From Beijerinckiaceae bacterium RH AL1 (lineage in GTDB: Bacteria > Pseudomonadota > Alphaproteobacteria > Rhizobiales > Beijerinckiaceae), in assembly GCA_901457705.2 (NCBI GenBank), contig LR590083.2:372001-436000 (forward strand): a stretch of DNA of 64,000 bases, written 5' to 3'. Shown here in pieces: positions 9,014 to 17,277 of this stretch. Numbering within the stretch: the stretch's first letter is position 1; each line of letters starts with the position of its first letter. Made by a program: the position numbers and the translations under genes. Below the pieces are notes generated by a model. That model saw only the letters and a program-made list of their open reading frames with translations. It did no database searches and was not told the DNA's origin.

Positions 9014-10341
9014 AGGCGCTCTCCGGCTGGGGCCGCTATCCCCTCGTGGCCACGGAGATCGTCACGCCGCACACGTGTGACGAAGCACGCAAGGCGACGG
9101 CGGCGACCCAGGGCGGCGTCGCGCGCGGCAACGGCCGCGCCTACGGCGACGCCGGCGTCGGCGTGCGTCAGACGTTGCCGATGCGCGCCCTCGATCGCAT
9201 CCGTGCCTTCGATCCCGAGCGCGGAACGGTCACCGTCGAGGCTGGCGTGCTGATCGCCGATCTCATCACCACCTTTCTGCCCCGCGGCGTCTTCCCGACG
9301 GTCGTGCCCGGCACGGCCTACGTCACGGTCGGCGGTGCGATCGCGGCGGATGTGCACGGCAAGAATCATCATCGCGACGGCGGCTTCGGCGCCCATGTCG
9401 AAAGCTTCGTCCTGGCCACGGGCGGCGGCCAGCTCCTGCGGGTCTCGCGTCAAGAAAACGCCGAGCTCTTCGCCGCCACGGTAGGCGGCATGGGGCTCAC
9501 GGGCACCATCACTGAAGCGACGCTTCGGCTGCGTCGGGTGGAAACGGGCTGGATCAAGCAGCAAACGATCGTCGCCCCCGATCTCGATGCAGCCATCGCC
9601 GCTCTCGACGCGAGTGACGCCGCGACCTACTCGGTCGCCTGGATCGACGGCTTGGCGCAGGGGCGACAGCTCGGCCGCTCGTTGATCTTCCTCGGCGAGC
9701 ACGCCGGCCTCGCGGACCTCGAGGGCCGCGCGTCAAAAACTCGGTTTCCGCCGCTCCGCACGCCACGTGTCTCGGTGCCGATCGACGTCCCTGCTGTCTG
9801 CCTCAATCGGTGGAGCGTCCGCGCCTTCAACGAGATCTATTTCCGGCGCAACGCCCGCGGGGCGGCTCGTTCGCGTCTCGTGCCGGTCGGCACCTATTTC
9901 TTCCCCCTCGACGCGGTCGGGGCCTGGAACCGGATGTACGGCCGGCGGGGGTTCGTCCAGTATCAGTGCGTCGTCCCTCTCGCCGGAGCCGGACGGGTCC
10001 TCGGCGACATCCTCGGCCGTGTCGCGGCGCGCGGGGAGGCATCCTTCCTCGCCGTCCTCAAGAAGCTTGGCTCGAGCGAGGGCCTGCTCTCGTTTCCTCG
10101 TCCCGGATACACGCTCGCCCTCGACTTCCCCCTGCGGGCAGGCCTGCTCGACTTCCTCGAGGAGCTCGACGCGCTCGTCGTCGCCGCCGGAGGCCGCCTG
10201 TATCTCGCCAAGGATTCGCGCCAGTCGCGCGCCACGTTCGAGGCCGGATATCCCGGTCTCGAGCGCTTCCGCGAGCTTCGCCGATCGGTCGATCCGGAAG
10301 GCCGCGTCCGCTCCCACCTCGCGGAGCGCCTCGGACTATGA
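9010..10341 (+). CDS. FAD-dependent decaprenylphosphoryl-ribose 2'-oxidase-like enzyme (DprE1 family)
   Basis: The 443-residue protein starts with GTG at 9010, overlapping gtrA by 4 bp. The FAD-binding region contains ARGNGRAYGDAG (residues 39-49) and VTVGGAIAADVHGKNHH (residues 105-121), the hallmark of DprE1. The C-terminal region contains YLAKDSR with Lys401, matching the catalytic lysine of mycobacterial DprE1. The enzyme should oxidise the 2'-hydroxyl of polyprenylphosphoryl-ribose to the keto form. At the position of the benzothiazinone-reactive cysteine there is alanine (Ala370, in the LALDFP segment). Its partner reductase follows with a 4-bp overlap. Soluble or peripheral membrane location is expected. 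Confidence 0.9.
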   Translation: MKALSGWGRYPLVATEIVTPHTCDEARKATAATQGGVARGNGRAYGDAGVGVRQTLPMRALDRIRAFDPERGTVTVEAGVLIADLITTFLPRGVFPTVVPGTAYVTVGGAIAADVHGKNHHRDGGFGAHVESFVLATGGGQLLRVSRQENAELFAATVGGMGLTGTITEATLRLRRVETGWIKQQTIVAPDLDAAIAALDASDAATYSVAWIDGLAQGRQLGRSLIFLGEHAGLADLEGRASKTRFPPLRTPRVSVPIDVPAVCLNRWSVRAFNEIYFRRNARGAARSRLVPVGTYFFPLDAVGAWNRMYGRRGFVQYQCVVPLAGAGRVLGDILGRVAARGEASFLAVLKKLGSSEGLLSFPRPGYTLALDFPLRAGLLDFLEELDALVVAAGGRLYLAKDSRQSRATFEAGYPGLERFRELRRSVDPEGRVRSHLAERLGL

Positions 10342-11096
10342 AAAGCGCGGTCATGAGCCCCGGCAGCAAGACACTTCTCGTCCTCGGCGGCACGTCCGAC
10401 ATCGGCCGCATGACGGCGCGATCGTTCGCGGCCGCAGGCTGGACCATTCGATTGGCGGGTCGCGATCTCGACGCGTTGCAGCGCGAGCGCGACGACATCG
10501 CCGCTCGGAGCGGCAATGCAGCGACGACCCATCGCTTCGACGTCCTCGATACCGCGTCCTTTCCGAGCTTCCTCGACTCGCTCCCCGAGCTGCCGGATGC
10601 TGTCGTCTCCGTCATCGGCCTCTTGGGCGACCAAAAGGACTCCGAGGCGGACCTCGACCGGGCAGCAATCGTGATGCGCTCCAACTACGAAGGGCCGTCG
10701 CTTATTCTCGGGCTTCTGGCCGAGCGGTTTTTCGCGCGCGGCCATGGCGTGATCGTCGGCGTCTCGTCGGTCGCAGGCGATCGTGGTCGCGCTTCGAACT
10801 ACATCTATGGCTCCGCGAAGGCCGGGCTGACCGCCTATCTCGCCGGCCTGCGCCATCGCGCCGCGAAGACCGCCGTGCGTGTCCTCACGGTGAAGCCCGG
10901 CTTTGTCCGCACCCGCATGACCGAGGGCATGAAGCTGCCTGGCGCGCTGACGGCGGAGCCCGGTGAGGTCGGCGACGCGATCTTGCGCGGTGTCGAGCGG
11001 CAAAAGGACGTCATCTACGTGCGCCCGGCTTGGCGGATCATCATGCTGATCATCCGCGCGATCCCCGAGCCCATTTTCAAGAAGCTGTCGTTGTGA
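10338..11096 (+). CDS. short-chain dehydrogenase, decaprenylphosphoryl-2-keto-ribose reductase-like (DprE2 family)
   Basis: The 252-residue product begins at the ATG overlapping the previous stop codon. It has the NAD(P)-binding GGTSDIG motif near residues 18-24, a catalytic serine region VGVSSVAG and the YGSAKAG active-site motif. DprE2 reduces the keto intermediate made by DprE1, completing epimerisation of ribose to D-arabinose on the lipid carrier. The assignment to DprE2 rather than a generic SDR rests on gene order and translational coupling to the DprE1-like gene. The C-terminal hydrophobic segment (IIMLIIRAIPEPIF) fits a membrane-associated partner. Confidence 0.85.
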   Translation: MKSAVMSPGSKTLLVLGGTSDIGRMTARSFAAAGWTIRLAGRDLDALQRERDDIAARSGNAATTHRFDVLDTASFPSFLDSLPELPDAVVSVIGLLGDQKDSEADLDRAAIVMRSNYEGPSLILGLLAERFFARGHGVIVGVSSVAGDRGRASNYIYGSAKAGLTAYLAGLRHRAAKTAVRVLTVKPGFVRTRMTEGMKLPGALTAEPGEVGDAILRGVERQKDVIYVRPAWRIIMLIIRAIPEPIFKKLSL

Positions 11097-11120
11097 CCGC
11101 CGCTATCCAAGGAGGCTTGG

Positions 11121-11927
11121 ATGCTCCACTCGAGAATGACCTCGGCGTTTACGGGCGTTGAGATGGACTATCGCAAGGCCCTGCGCACCGCACAAAGCTA
11201 TGCGCCGGCGCTGAAGCCCGCCAAGGACGCCTTCTATCGCCATGCGCGGCGTATCCTGCGGCGGCCGCATGAGCCCGACTTCGGCATTCTCTCGGCGCTG
11301 CGCCGCGATGCGGCGGAAGTGCTGGTGGATGTCGGCGCCAACCACGGCCAGAGCATCGAGTCGATGCGGCTCTTCCAGCCCAAGGCGCCGATCGTCGCCT
11401 TCGAGGCGAACCCGCGCCTGGCAGACATCCTGGCGCGCCGCTACGCGGGACAAGCGAATGTCCGCATCGAGGGATGTGGCCTCGGGGACAGCGAAGGCGC
11501 GTTTACGCTCTTCGTGCCGAGCTACCGCGGCTTCGTCTACGACGGCCTCGCCTCCGTCGATCGCGACAATGCTGCGGGGTGGCTCGGTCCCGCGACGATC
11601 TACGGCTTCGACGAGCGCCAGCTCGTCCTGCAGTCCGTCGCCTGCAAGCTCGCCACGCTCGACGCCTTTCAGCTCTCGCCCGCCTTCATCAAGGTCGACG
11701 TCCAGGGCCTGGAGTTCGCCGTCCTCGGCGGCGCGCGCGCGACGATCGAACGTTGCCGCCCGGCTCTCCTGATCGAGGATTTCGGATCCGACCCGCGGAT
11801 CGCACCCCTGGTAAAGTCGCTCGGCTACGACGTCTTCCATGTCGAGGGCCGCACCATCGTCAAAGGGACGGGGCCGCGGGAAAACACCCTGCTTCTACCT
11901 TCCGACCGCCCGCGCTTCGCGATGTGA
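11121..11927 (+). CDS. FkbM-family methyltransferase
   Basis: This 268-residue protein has a GGAGG ribosome binding site at 11111-11115, five bases before its ATG. The FkbM motifs are clear: VDVGANHGQS (SAM binding), IVAFEANPRLADIL, and FIKVDVQGLEFAVLGGA. Members methylate hydroxyl groups, often on sugars of secreted glycans. It follows the DprE2-like gene by 24 bp, so it may O-methylate the arabinose-containing product or its acceptor; this is inference from position. It ends before the terminator that serves the convergent aldolase gene. Confidence 0.85.
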   Translation: MLHSRMTSAFTGVEMDYRKALRTAQSYAPALKPAKDAFYRHARRILRRPHEPDFGILSALRRDAAEVLVDVGANHGQSIESMRLFQPKAPIVAFEANPRLADILARRYAGQANVRIEGCGLGDSEGAFTLFVPSYRGFVYDGLASVDRDNAAGWLGPATIYGFDERQLVLQSVACKLATLDAFQLSPAFIKVDVQGLEFAVLGGARATIERCRPALLIEDFGSDPRIAPLVKSLGYDVFHVEGRTIVKGTGPRENTLLLPSDRPRFAM

Positions 11928-11981
11928 TCGCGCCGGGCAGCGCAGAAGATTGCCTGCTATGCGCCGGCACGATGGGCGAAA

Positions 11982-12017
11982 TAAAAAAGGGGAGGGGCGT
12001 AGCGTCGCCTCCTCCCC
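11982..12017 (-). terminator. rho-independent terminator of fda
   Basis: Read on the minus strand, a GGGGAGG/CCTCCCC stem extended by GGCG/CGCC (one bulged A, six-base loop) is followed directly by six T residues. It lies 33 bp after the fda stop codon. Seen directly in the sequence. Confidence 0.82.
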
Positions 12018-12049
12018 AGTGGTGTGTACCTAAACCTTCGGCCGAAGCC

Positions 12050-12946
12050 TCACACCTTGATCGTCGAGGCCTTGTAGATCTCGTCGATCGTTGCCGAGAG
12101 CTTGGCGTTGAACTCCTTGTCGGTCATCTGCTTCTTCAAGCCTTCGAGCAAGGCCCGGGAGAAGCTGGCGATCATGCCGTGGTTGGCCTTGAGCTTCTCG
12201 CAGGCCTCGGTGCGGCTGTAGCCGCCCGAGAGAGCGACGAGACGCGCCACCTTCCTGTGCTCCGTCAGCTGCTTGTAGTGGTCGGGCTTCGTCGGGATCG
12301 TCAGCTTGAGCATCACCTTCTGGCCGTCCGGCAGACGGTCGAGGCTCGCCTCCAGCTCCTGCAACAGCAGGTCTTCCGCTTCCGCCTTCTCCGGGCTCGT
12401 CACCAGCACTTCCGGCTCGATGATCGGCATCAGGCCGTGCTTGATGATCTGCTGGCCGACCTCGAACTGCTGCGCGACGATGCTCGCGATGCCGGTCTTC
12501 GAGGCGAGCTTGATAACGGAGCGCATCTTGGTGCCGTAGACGCCGAGCTTGACCGCCCGCTCCAGCAAGGCATCCAGGCCCGGGATCGGCTTCATCAGCT
12601 CGACGCCGTCCGCCTCGGACTCCTTGCCCTTGTCCACCTTGAGGAAGGGCACGACCTTGCGGTCTTCCCACAGGAAGGAGGGCACGGGCTTGCCCGCCGC
12701 CTCGCCGTCCATGGTCTGCTCGAAGAGGATCGCGCCGATCACCTTCTCGCCGGTGAAGGCCGGGGCGCTCATCACGCGCACCCGCATCTCGTGCATGAGG
12801 CGATACATCTCGGCGTCGCCGCTATAGGCGTCGGGGGCAATCCCGTAATCCTTAAGGGCTCCCGGGGTGGAGCCGCCACTCTGGTCCAGCGCAGCGACGA
12901 AGCCTGCCCCCTTGGAGACCTGCTCGGCCATGGCTTCGAGTGTCAT
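12050..12946 (-). CDS. fda: class I fructose-bisphosphate aldolase, Fda type
   Basis: The 298-residue product starts at the ATG at 12946, preceded by a GGAGGAG ribosome binding site. The N-terminal AALDQSGGSTPGALKDYG block is diagnostic of the bacterial Fda-type class I aldolase, which uses a Schiff-base lysine and no metal. The IIEPEVLV strand and SGGYSR phosphate-binding segment near the C-terminus are also present. The enzyme cleaves fructose-1,6-bisphosphate into dihydroxyacetone phosphate and glyceraldehyde-3-phosphate in glycolysis and catalyses the reverse in gluconeogenesis. It is monocistronic, with its own terminator. Confidence 0.93.
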   Translation of the reverse strand: MTLEAMAEQVSKGAGFVAALDQSGGSTPGALKDYGIAPDAYSGDAEMYRLMHEMRVRVMSAPAFTGEKVIGAILFEQTMDGEAAGKPVPSFLWEDRKVVPFLKVDKGKESEADGVELMKPIPGLDALLERAVKLGVYGTKMRSVIKLASKTGIASIVAQQFEVGQQIIKHGLMPIIEPEVLVTSPEKAEAEDLLLQELEASLDRLPDGQKVMLKLTIPTKPDHYKQLTEHRKVARLVALSGGYSRTEACEKLKANHGMIASFSRALLEGLKKQMTDKEFNAKLSATIDEIYKASTIKV

Positions 12947-13125
12947 CTTTGTTCTCCTCCTTCGATCGCCCGCCGTCTTCCTTACCTCATCGGGCCATCG
13001 ATTGAAGCAGATGTTGGCACCGGGCGGACACGTTCCTTTCGACGAACGGATTCTCCGCCGCACGGTTGCGGCCGGCCGCCGGGAAATGAGCAGGCGCCGC
13101 CTTGAGCGGAGACGCCCAGGCGGGC

Positions 13126-14445
13126 CTACTTCTCGCGGAAGGCCCGGCTCATCTGGTCGCTCAGGGGCTTCATGAGATACGAGAGCATGGTGCGCTCGCC
13201 GGTCTCGATATAGGCGTCGACCGGCATCCCGGGCTTGAGCGTCGTGCCGGCGACCGTGGCGTCCGCCGCGAGCGCGATCTGCACGAGATAGTAGGGCGTG
13301 CCGTGCGGATCGGACGACGTGTCGGCGGCGATGCGGGTCACGTGAGCATCGACCTCGGGCGTGGTGCGCTGGTTGAAGCTCGGGAAGCGCAGAATCGCCG
13401 GCTGGTCCGGCCCCACCTTGTCGATGTCGTTCGGCGCGACGCGGACCTCGGCGACGAGCCGGTCCCGGTCGGGCACGATCAGCAGGATCGGCTCGCCCGG
13501 CGAGATCACGGCGCCCTTCGCGTGGACCGCGAGCTCGTGCACGACGCCGTCCTGCGGCGCCCGGATGTCGAGGTGCTGCAGCTGGTCCTCCGCCGCGATG
13601 CGGCGGCCGGTGACGTCGGAGGTCTTGGCGCGGATCTCGCCGAGCTGTCGGCCGACGTCGCTGCGCATGTCGGCGTCGATCTGGATGATCTGGAGCTTGG
13701 TCTCGGCGATCTTGCCCTCGGCCTGCGCGATCTCCGCGGTCAGGGCGCCGCCCTCGCCCGAGATGCGGGCGACGTCGCGCTTCAGCGCATCGACGCGCGG
13801 CAGCTGCACGAGGCTGCGGTCGTAGAGCTGCTGCACGGCGTCGAGCTCCTTGCGCACGATGGAGAGCTCCTCGTCCTTGGCGTGCTGCTGCTGGCGCAGC
13901 GCCTCGATCTCGTTGCCGAGCTGGGCGATACGCTCGGCCATCTGCTTCTTCTGGCCCTCGCGGGCACTTCGGCGCAGCGCGAAGAGCTTGGCCTCCCCGG
14001 TCATGATGCGGGCGATGCCGGGATTGCCGGCCGCGGCCGCGACGAGGTCCCTGTCGAAGACGACTTGCTCGGCGCCGGCGGCCTCTGCCTCGAGCCTGGC
14101 GCGCTGCGCCTCGAGTTCGGAGAAGTCACGGGCGAGCGCGTCGACGGTGGCGGCGGCGACCGTCTCGTCGAGATGGACCAGGACGTCGCCCTTGCGCACG
14201 TGGGTCCCCTCGTCGACGAGGAGGCGGCCGACGATCCCGCCGGTCGGGTGGCTGACCTTCTTCACCGAGGATTTCACCACCACCGTGCCGGACGCGAGCA
14301 CGGCGCCGGAAAGGTCCATCGTCGCGGCCATGGTGCCGAAGCCGAAGACCAGGAGGCCGCCGGTCGCCAGGATCAGCAGGCAGTGCCCGCGGATGACGCT
14401 CCGCGTCGAGCGCGGGCTGACAATATTACTCGGCAGCTTCGACAT
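13126..14445 (-). CDS. HlyD-family type I secretion membrane fusion protein
   Basis: The 439-residue product (ATG at 14445) has a short cytoplasmic N-terminus, one transmembrane helix (residues 25-45), a barrel-sandwich/lipoyl-like region (VVVKSSVKKVSHPTGGIV), two long helices with heptad character forming the periplasmic hairpin (residues 95-285), and a C-terminal beta-barrel ending in KPLSDQMSRAFREK. This is the PrtE/HlyD adaptor of type I secretion. Its start lies inside the end of the ABC transporter gene (20-bp overlap), so the two are translationally coupled. No TolC-like outer membrane gene is next to it. The divergent gene at 16504 is a candidate substrate. Confidence 0.93.
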   Translation of the reverse strand: MSKLPSNIVSPRSTRSVIRGHCLLILATGGLLVFGFGTMAATMDLSGAVLASGTVVVKSSVKKVSHPTGGIVGRLLVDEGTHVRKGDVLVHLDETVAAATVDALARDFSELEAQRARLEAEAAGAEQVVFDRDLVAAAAGNPGIARIMTGEAKLFALRRSAREGQKKQMAERIAQLGNEIEALRQQQHAKDEELSIVRKELDAVQQLYDRSLVQLPRVDALKRDVARISGEGGALTAEIAQAEGKIAETKLQIIQIDADMRSDVGRQLGEIRAKTSDVTGRRIAAEDQLQHLDIRAPQDGVVHELAVHAKGAVISPGEPILLIVPDRDRLVAEVRVAPNDIDKVGPDQPAILRFPSFNQRTTPEVDAHVTRIAADTSSDPHGTPYYLVQIALAADATVAGTTLKPGMPVDAYIETGERTMLSYLMKPLSDQMSRAFREK

Positions 14446-16195
14446 AAGCGGGCTCCATGCGGGCGGGTTCGGCTCGGGCCGGTGGGGCGGGCGCGGGTTG
14501 CGTCGCGAGCTGGGGGAGGACGACGTCGCGGGCGCCAAAGGCCTGGACGCGGCCTTCGTTGATGATCATCACCTTGTCGACGGCGGCGAGCGCGCTCGGG
14601 CGGTGCGCGATGATCACCGCCATGCCGCCGCGGGCGCGCACGTCGGCGATGGCCCGCGTCAGCGCCGCCTCGCCCTCCGTGTCGAGGTTGGAGTTCGGCT
14701 CGTCGAGCACGAGCAGGAACGGGTCGTCGTAGAGCGCGCGGGCGAGCGCGATGCGCTGGCGCTGGCCGCCGGACAGCAGCGCGCCGCCGGGCCCGACCTG
14801 CGTCTCGTAGCCGTCGGGCATGCGCAGGATCATCTCGTGCACGCCGGCCTTGTCGGCGGCCTGCAGCAGCTTGCCGGCATCCGCCTGGCGGAAGCGGGCG
14901 ATGTTCTCGGCGATCGTGCCGGGCAGAAGCTCGACATCCTGCGGCAGGTAGCCGATCGCCCGGCCGAGCACGTCGCTCTCCCACTGGTCGAGCTCGGCGC
15001 CGTCGAGGCGGATGACGCCGCGGGCCGGCGGCCACAGGCCGACGAGGGCGCGGGCGAGCGACGACTTGCCGGAGCCGCTCGGCCCGATCACCCCCATCGC
15101 GCTGCCGGCCTCGAGCGCGAAGCTGACGTCGAAGAGGACAGGCGCCTCGCGGCCGGCGGCGAGCAGGCTCATCGCGGTGACCCGCAGATGGCGCATCGGC
15201 GCCGGCAGCGGCGTGCGCTCGCGGGCTTGCGGCTCCTCGGCGAGCGACGCGCCGAGCCGGCGCAGGCTGTGGCGGGCGCCGATGAGGCTCTTCCAGTTGG
15301 CGATCAGCAGCTCGACGGGGGCGAGCGCGCGGACGGTGAGGATCGTCGCCGCCAGCATGATGCCGGCCGTCGCCTCGCGCTCGATGACGAGCCAGGCGCC
15401 GAGCGCCAGCAGGCCCGATTGCAAAAGGATGCGGAACGAGCGCAGGAGCGTGCCGAAGACCGCGGCGATGTCGGCCGAGACCGCCTGCTCGCGCCGGGTG
15501 ACGGCGTTGGCCGCCTCGAAGCGCTCGCCCATCACCGCGACCATGCCGAGGGCCCGCAGCAGGCCGGCGTTGTCGCGCATCGTGTCGGCGAAGCGGCGGC
15601 GGGCGTTGGCGGCGTCGAAGGCGCGCTCGGTCGGGCCGCGCAGCATCGCTTCGGTCAGAACCGCGAGCAGGCAGAGCATGATGACGCCGCCGAGCACCGC
15701 CCAGCCCATCATCGGGTGGAACAGGAAGCAGACGGCGACGTAGATGCCCATCCATGGCAGGTCGAACAGCGCGGTCAGCGCCGAGCCGGAGGCGAAGCCG
15801 CGCAGCACGTCGAGGTCGCGCACGCACTGGTCGGCGTCGCCACGGGCGCCGGCGTGCTGCTCGCGCCGCAGCAGCACGGCGAAGACGCGCGGCGACAGGT
15901 CCTCGTCGACGAGCAGGCCGAGCCGCGTGAGGATGCGGGCGCGCAGCACCTCGAGGGTGGCGAGGAAGGCGATCATGAGCGCGACGAGCGCGAACAGCGC
16001 GACGAGGGTCGGCAGGCTGCGCGACGGCAGGACGCGGTCGTAGACCTGCAGCATGAACAGCGGGCTCGACAGCATCAGGAGATTGATGAGGCAGCTCGTC
16101 AGCATCAGCACGCCGAGCGTCGGCCGCATCGCGGCGAGGATCGGGCCGAAGTCTGGATGCGCCCAGATACGGGCCGCACGGGTCTGCGCGGTCAT
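14426..16195 (-). CDS. type I secretion ABC transporter, permease-ATPase fusion (PrtD type)
   Basis: The 589-residue product (ATG at 16195) joins a six-helix exporter domain (residues 20-310) to an ATPase domain. Walker A is GPSGSGKSS, the signature is LSGGQRQRIALARAL and Walker B is FLLVLDEPNSNLD, all intact. The length and absence of a C39 peptidase domain place it with PrtD-like exporters of C-terminal-signal substrates rather than with bacteriocin exporters. It is co-transcribed with the HlyD adaptor and should form the inner-membrane part of a secretion channel. A divergent AT-rich spacer separates it from the repetitive protein gene on the plus strand. Confidence 0.94.
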   Translation of the reverse strand: MTAQTRAARIWAHPDFGPILAAMRPTLGVLMLTSCLINLLMLSSPLFMLQVYDRVLPSRSLPTLVALFALVALMIAFLATLEVLRARILTRLGLLVDEDLSPRVFAVLLRREQHAGARGDADQCVRDLDVLRGFASGSALTALFDLPWMGIYVAVCFLFHPMMGWAVLGGVIMLCLLAVLTEAMLRGPTERAFDAANARRRFADTMRDNAGLLRALGMVAVMGERFEAANAVTRREQAVSADIAAVFGTLLRSFRILLQSGLLALGAWLVIEREATAGIMLAATILTVRALAPVELLIANWKSLIGARHSLRRLGASLAEEPQARERTPLPAPMRHLRVTAMSLLAAGREAPVLFDVSFALEAGSAMGVIGPSGSGKSSLARALVGLWPPARGVIRLDGAELDQWESDVLGRAIGYLPQDVELLPGTIAENIARFRQADAGKLLQAADKAGVHEMILRMPDGYETQVGPGGALLSGGQRQRIALARALYDDPFLLVLDEPNSNLDTEGEAALTRAIADVRARGGMAVIIAHRPSALAAVDKVMIINEGRVQAFGARDVVLPQLATQPAPAPPARAEPARMEPAYVEAAE

Positions 16196-16503
16196 TGGGC
16201 CTCTGCGCGCGAGTGACGGTCGCAATCGGAAAGCAACGCGCCGCCGGAAGAAAAGAACCGACGGTGTTCGAACTCAAATCTGCGAAGATTAATTTTTCGG
16301 TCCATGACGCTACGTAAAGGACATGCTCCGATATCCATGTGCGACGGACCAATCGAGGCTTACCTTTAGTAATATAAATTTCGAATGAACGACTATAAAG
16401 ACAGCCAATATTTTCGTGGGACACGAGCAGTCATGTGGACGCTGAAGACGACGCGCTCCGCATGGGGAAATAAAGGCAGTTGTCCTCTTGTAGGAGTTCG
16501 AGC
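16196..16503. promoter_or_regulatory. AT-rich divergent intergenic region between secretion genes and the K/R-free protein
   Basis: This 308-bp spacer is clearly richer in A and T than its flanks, including a run with TAATATAAAT near 16369-16378. It must hold promoters for the leftward ABC/HlyD operon and for the rightward gene at 16504. No defined operator or convincing -35/-10 pair could be assigned by eye. A TAGGAG ribosome binding site for the rightward gene is at 16491-16496. Confidence 0.5.
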
Positions 16504-17196
16504 ATGTCCATTGGTTCTTTGTTGTCCGCGGTCGCCGGGGACGCCGTCGGGGTCCTGGCGCCGCAGACCGGTCCGGCCGTCGCGGGCACGGTCACGACCG
16601 TCACGAGCGGCGATGTTCCCGGCGTCGGCCACAGCGTTGACATCGCCATCGACGCCGTCGGTGCGGACACGACGAGCAGCACCATTCTCCATGGGCTCGC
16701 CGATGCGGTGACGAGTCTCTCGAACACCGGCATCTCGACGGTGACAGAGCCCGTCGCGCAGACGCTGCTTGCGCCGGTCACCTCGGCGTCGGCGGGCGCC
16801 CTCGGGACGCCGCTGACCCTCGTGGTCCCCCACGACACGCCGGCGGCGGCCACGCTTCTCCACGCGGTCGGCGGCGGCAACGTCGCCGATATCGGACACG
16901 CGCTGAGCGGCGTCGTGAACGCCACGGGGGTGGAAATCGCGCAGAGCACCATCCTGCATGGCGTCGCCGGAGCTGTCACGGCGGTCGGCAGCGTGGACGG
17001 ATTCCATTTCACGACGCCGGCGTCTGGCGGATCCGACGCTCTCTCCGGCATCCTGCACAGCGTGACGAGCGGCGTCGGCGCCCACGCGGCGTCTGCATCC
17101 GGGTCGCCGCTGCAGGCGATCGTCAGCCACGTCGACGCGCCCGTCGACACACCGCATCCGCTCGCCGATCTCGCTCACGCGATCCATCACGGCTGA
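16504..17196 (+). CDS. repetitive acidic His-rich protein lacking Lys and Arg; candidate type I secretion substrate
   Basis: I do not recognise a family. The 230-residue product contains no Lys, Arg, Cys, Trp or Tyr, but about 14 His and many Gly, Ala, Ser, Thr, Val and Asp. It is built from imperfect repeats: residues 36-72 and 125-161 align (GHS/GHA, then STILHG in both), with a shorter third copy near 176-192. A second pair, residues 101-122 and 200-226, starts GTPL/GSPL and contains HD or HV. There is no Sec signal peptide. Acidic, Arg/Lys-poor, low-Cys composition is typical of type I secretion substrates, and the gene diverges from a PrtD/HlyD pair. No RTX nonapeptides are present. The ATG has a TAGGAG site seven bases upstream. 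Confidence 0.72.
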   Translation: MSIGSLLSAVAGDAVGVLAPQTGPAVAGTVTTVTSGDVPGVGHSVDIAIDAVGADTTSSTILHGLADAVTSLSNTGISTVTEPVAQTLLAPVTSASAGALGTPLTLVVPHDTPAAATLLHAVGGGNVADIGHALSGVVNATGVEIAQSTILHGVAGAVTAVGSVDGFHFTTPASGGSDALSGILHSVTSGVGAHAASASGSPLQAIVSHVDAPVDTPHPLADLAHAIHHG

Positions 17197-17222
17197 CGAG
17201 GCGACCGCTGCGGTCGTCCTCG
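17197..17222 (+). terminator. strong hairpin directly after the repetitive protein gene
   Basis: An 11-bp GC-rich stem with one bulged T and a CTG loop begins just after the stop codon (CGAGGCGACCG pairing with CGGTCGtCCTCG). No T-run follows, so it may be a weak terminator or mRNA-stabilising structure. Confidence 0.4.
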
Positions 17223-17277
17223 ACGGTCGCCCGGCGCCTCTGCCGCTATGGCTCGCGGCAGCGTGACGCCGGCGGCC

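Noticed and set aside
11474-13105. 543-residue plus-strand frame
   Set aside because: It runs through fkbM in the wrong frame and antisense to fda; the composition is Arg/Leu-rich as in shadow frames.
13850-16216. 788-residue open frame on the plus strand
   Set aside because: It is antisense to the HlyD/ABC secretion genes, has no family features and reflects GC-rich third-position bias on the other strand.
16431-17150. Antisense frames to the Lys/Arg-free protein gene
   Set aside because: The plus-strand frame has a ribosome binding site, internal protein repeats and GC-rich third positions; the minus frames have none of these.
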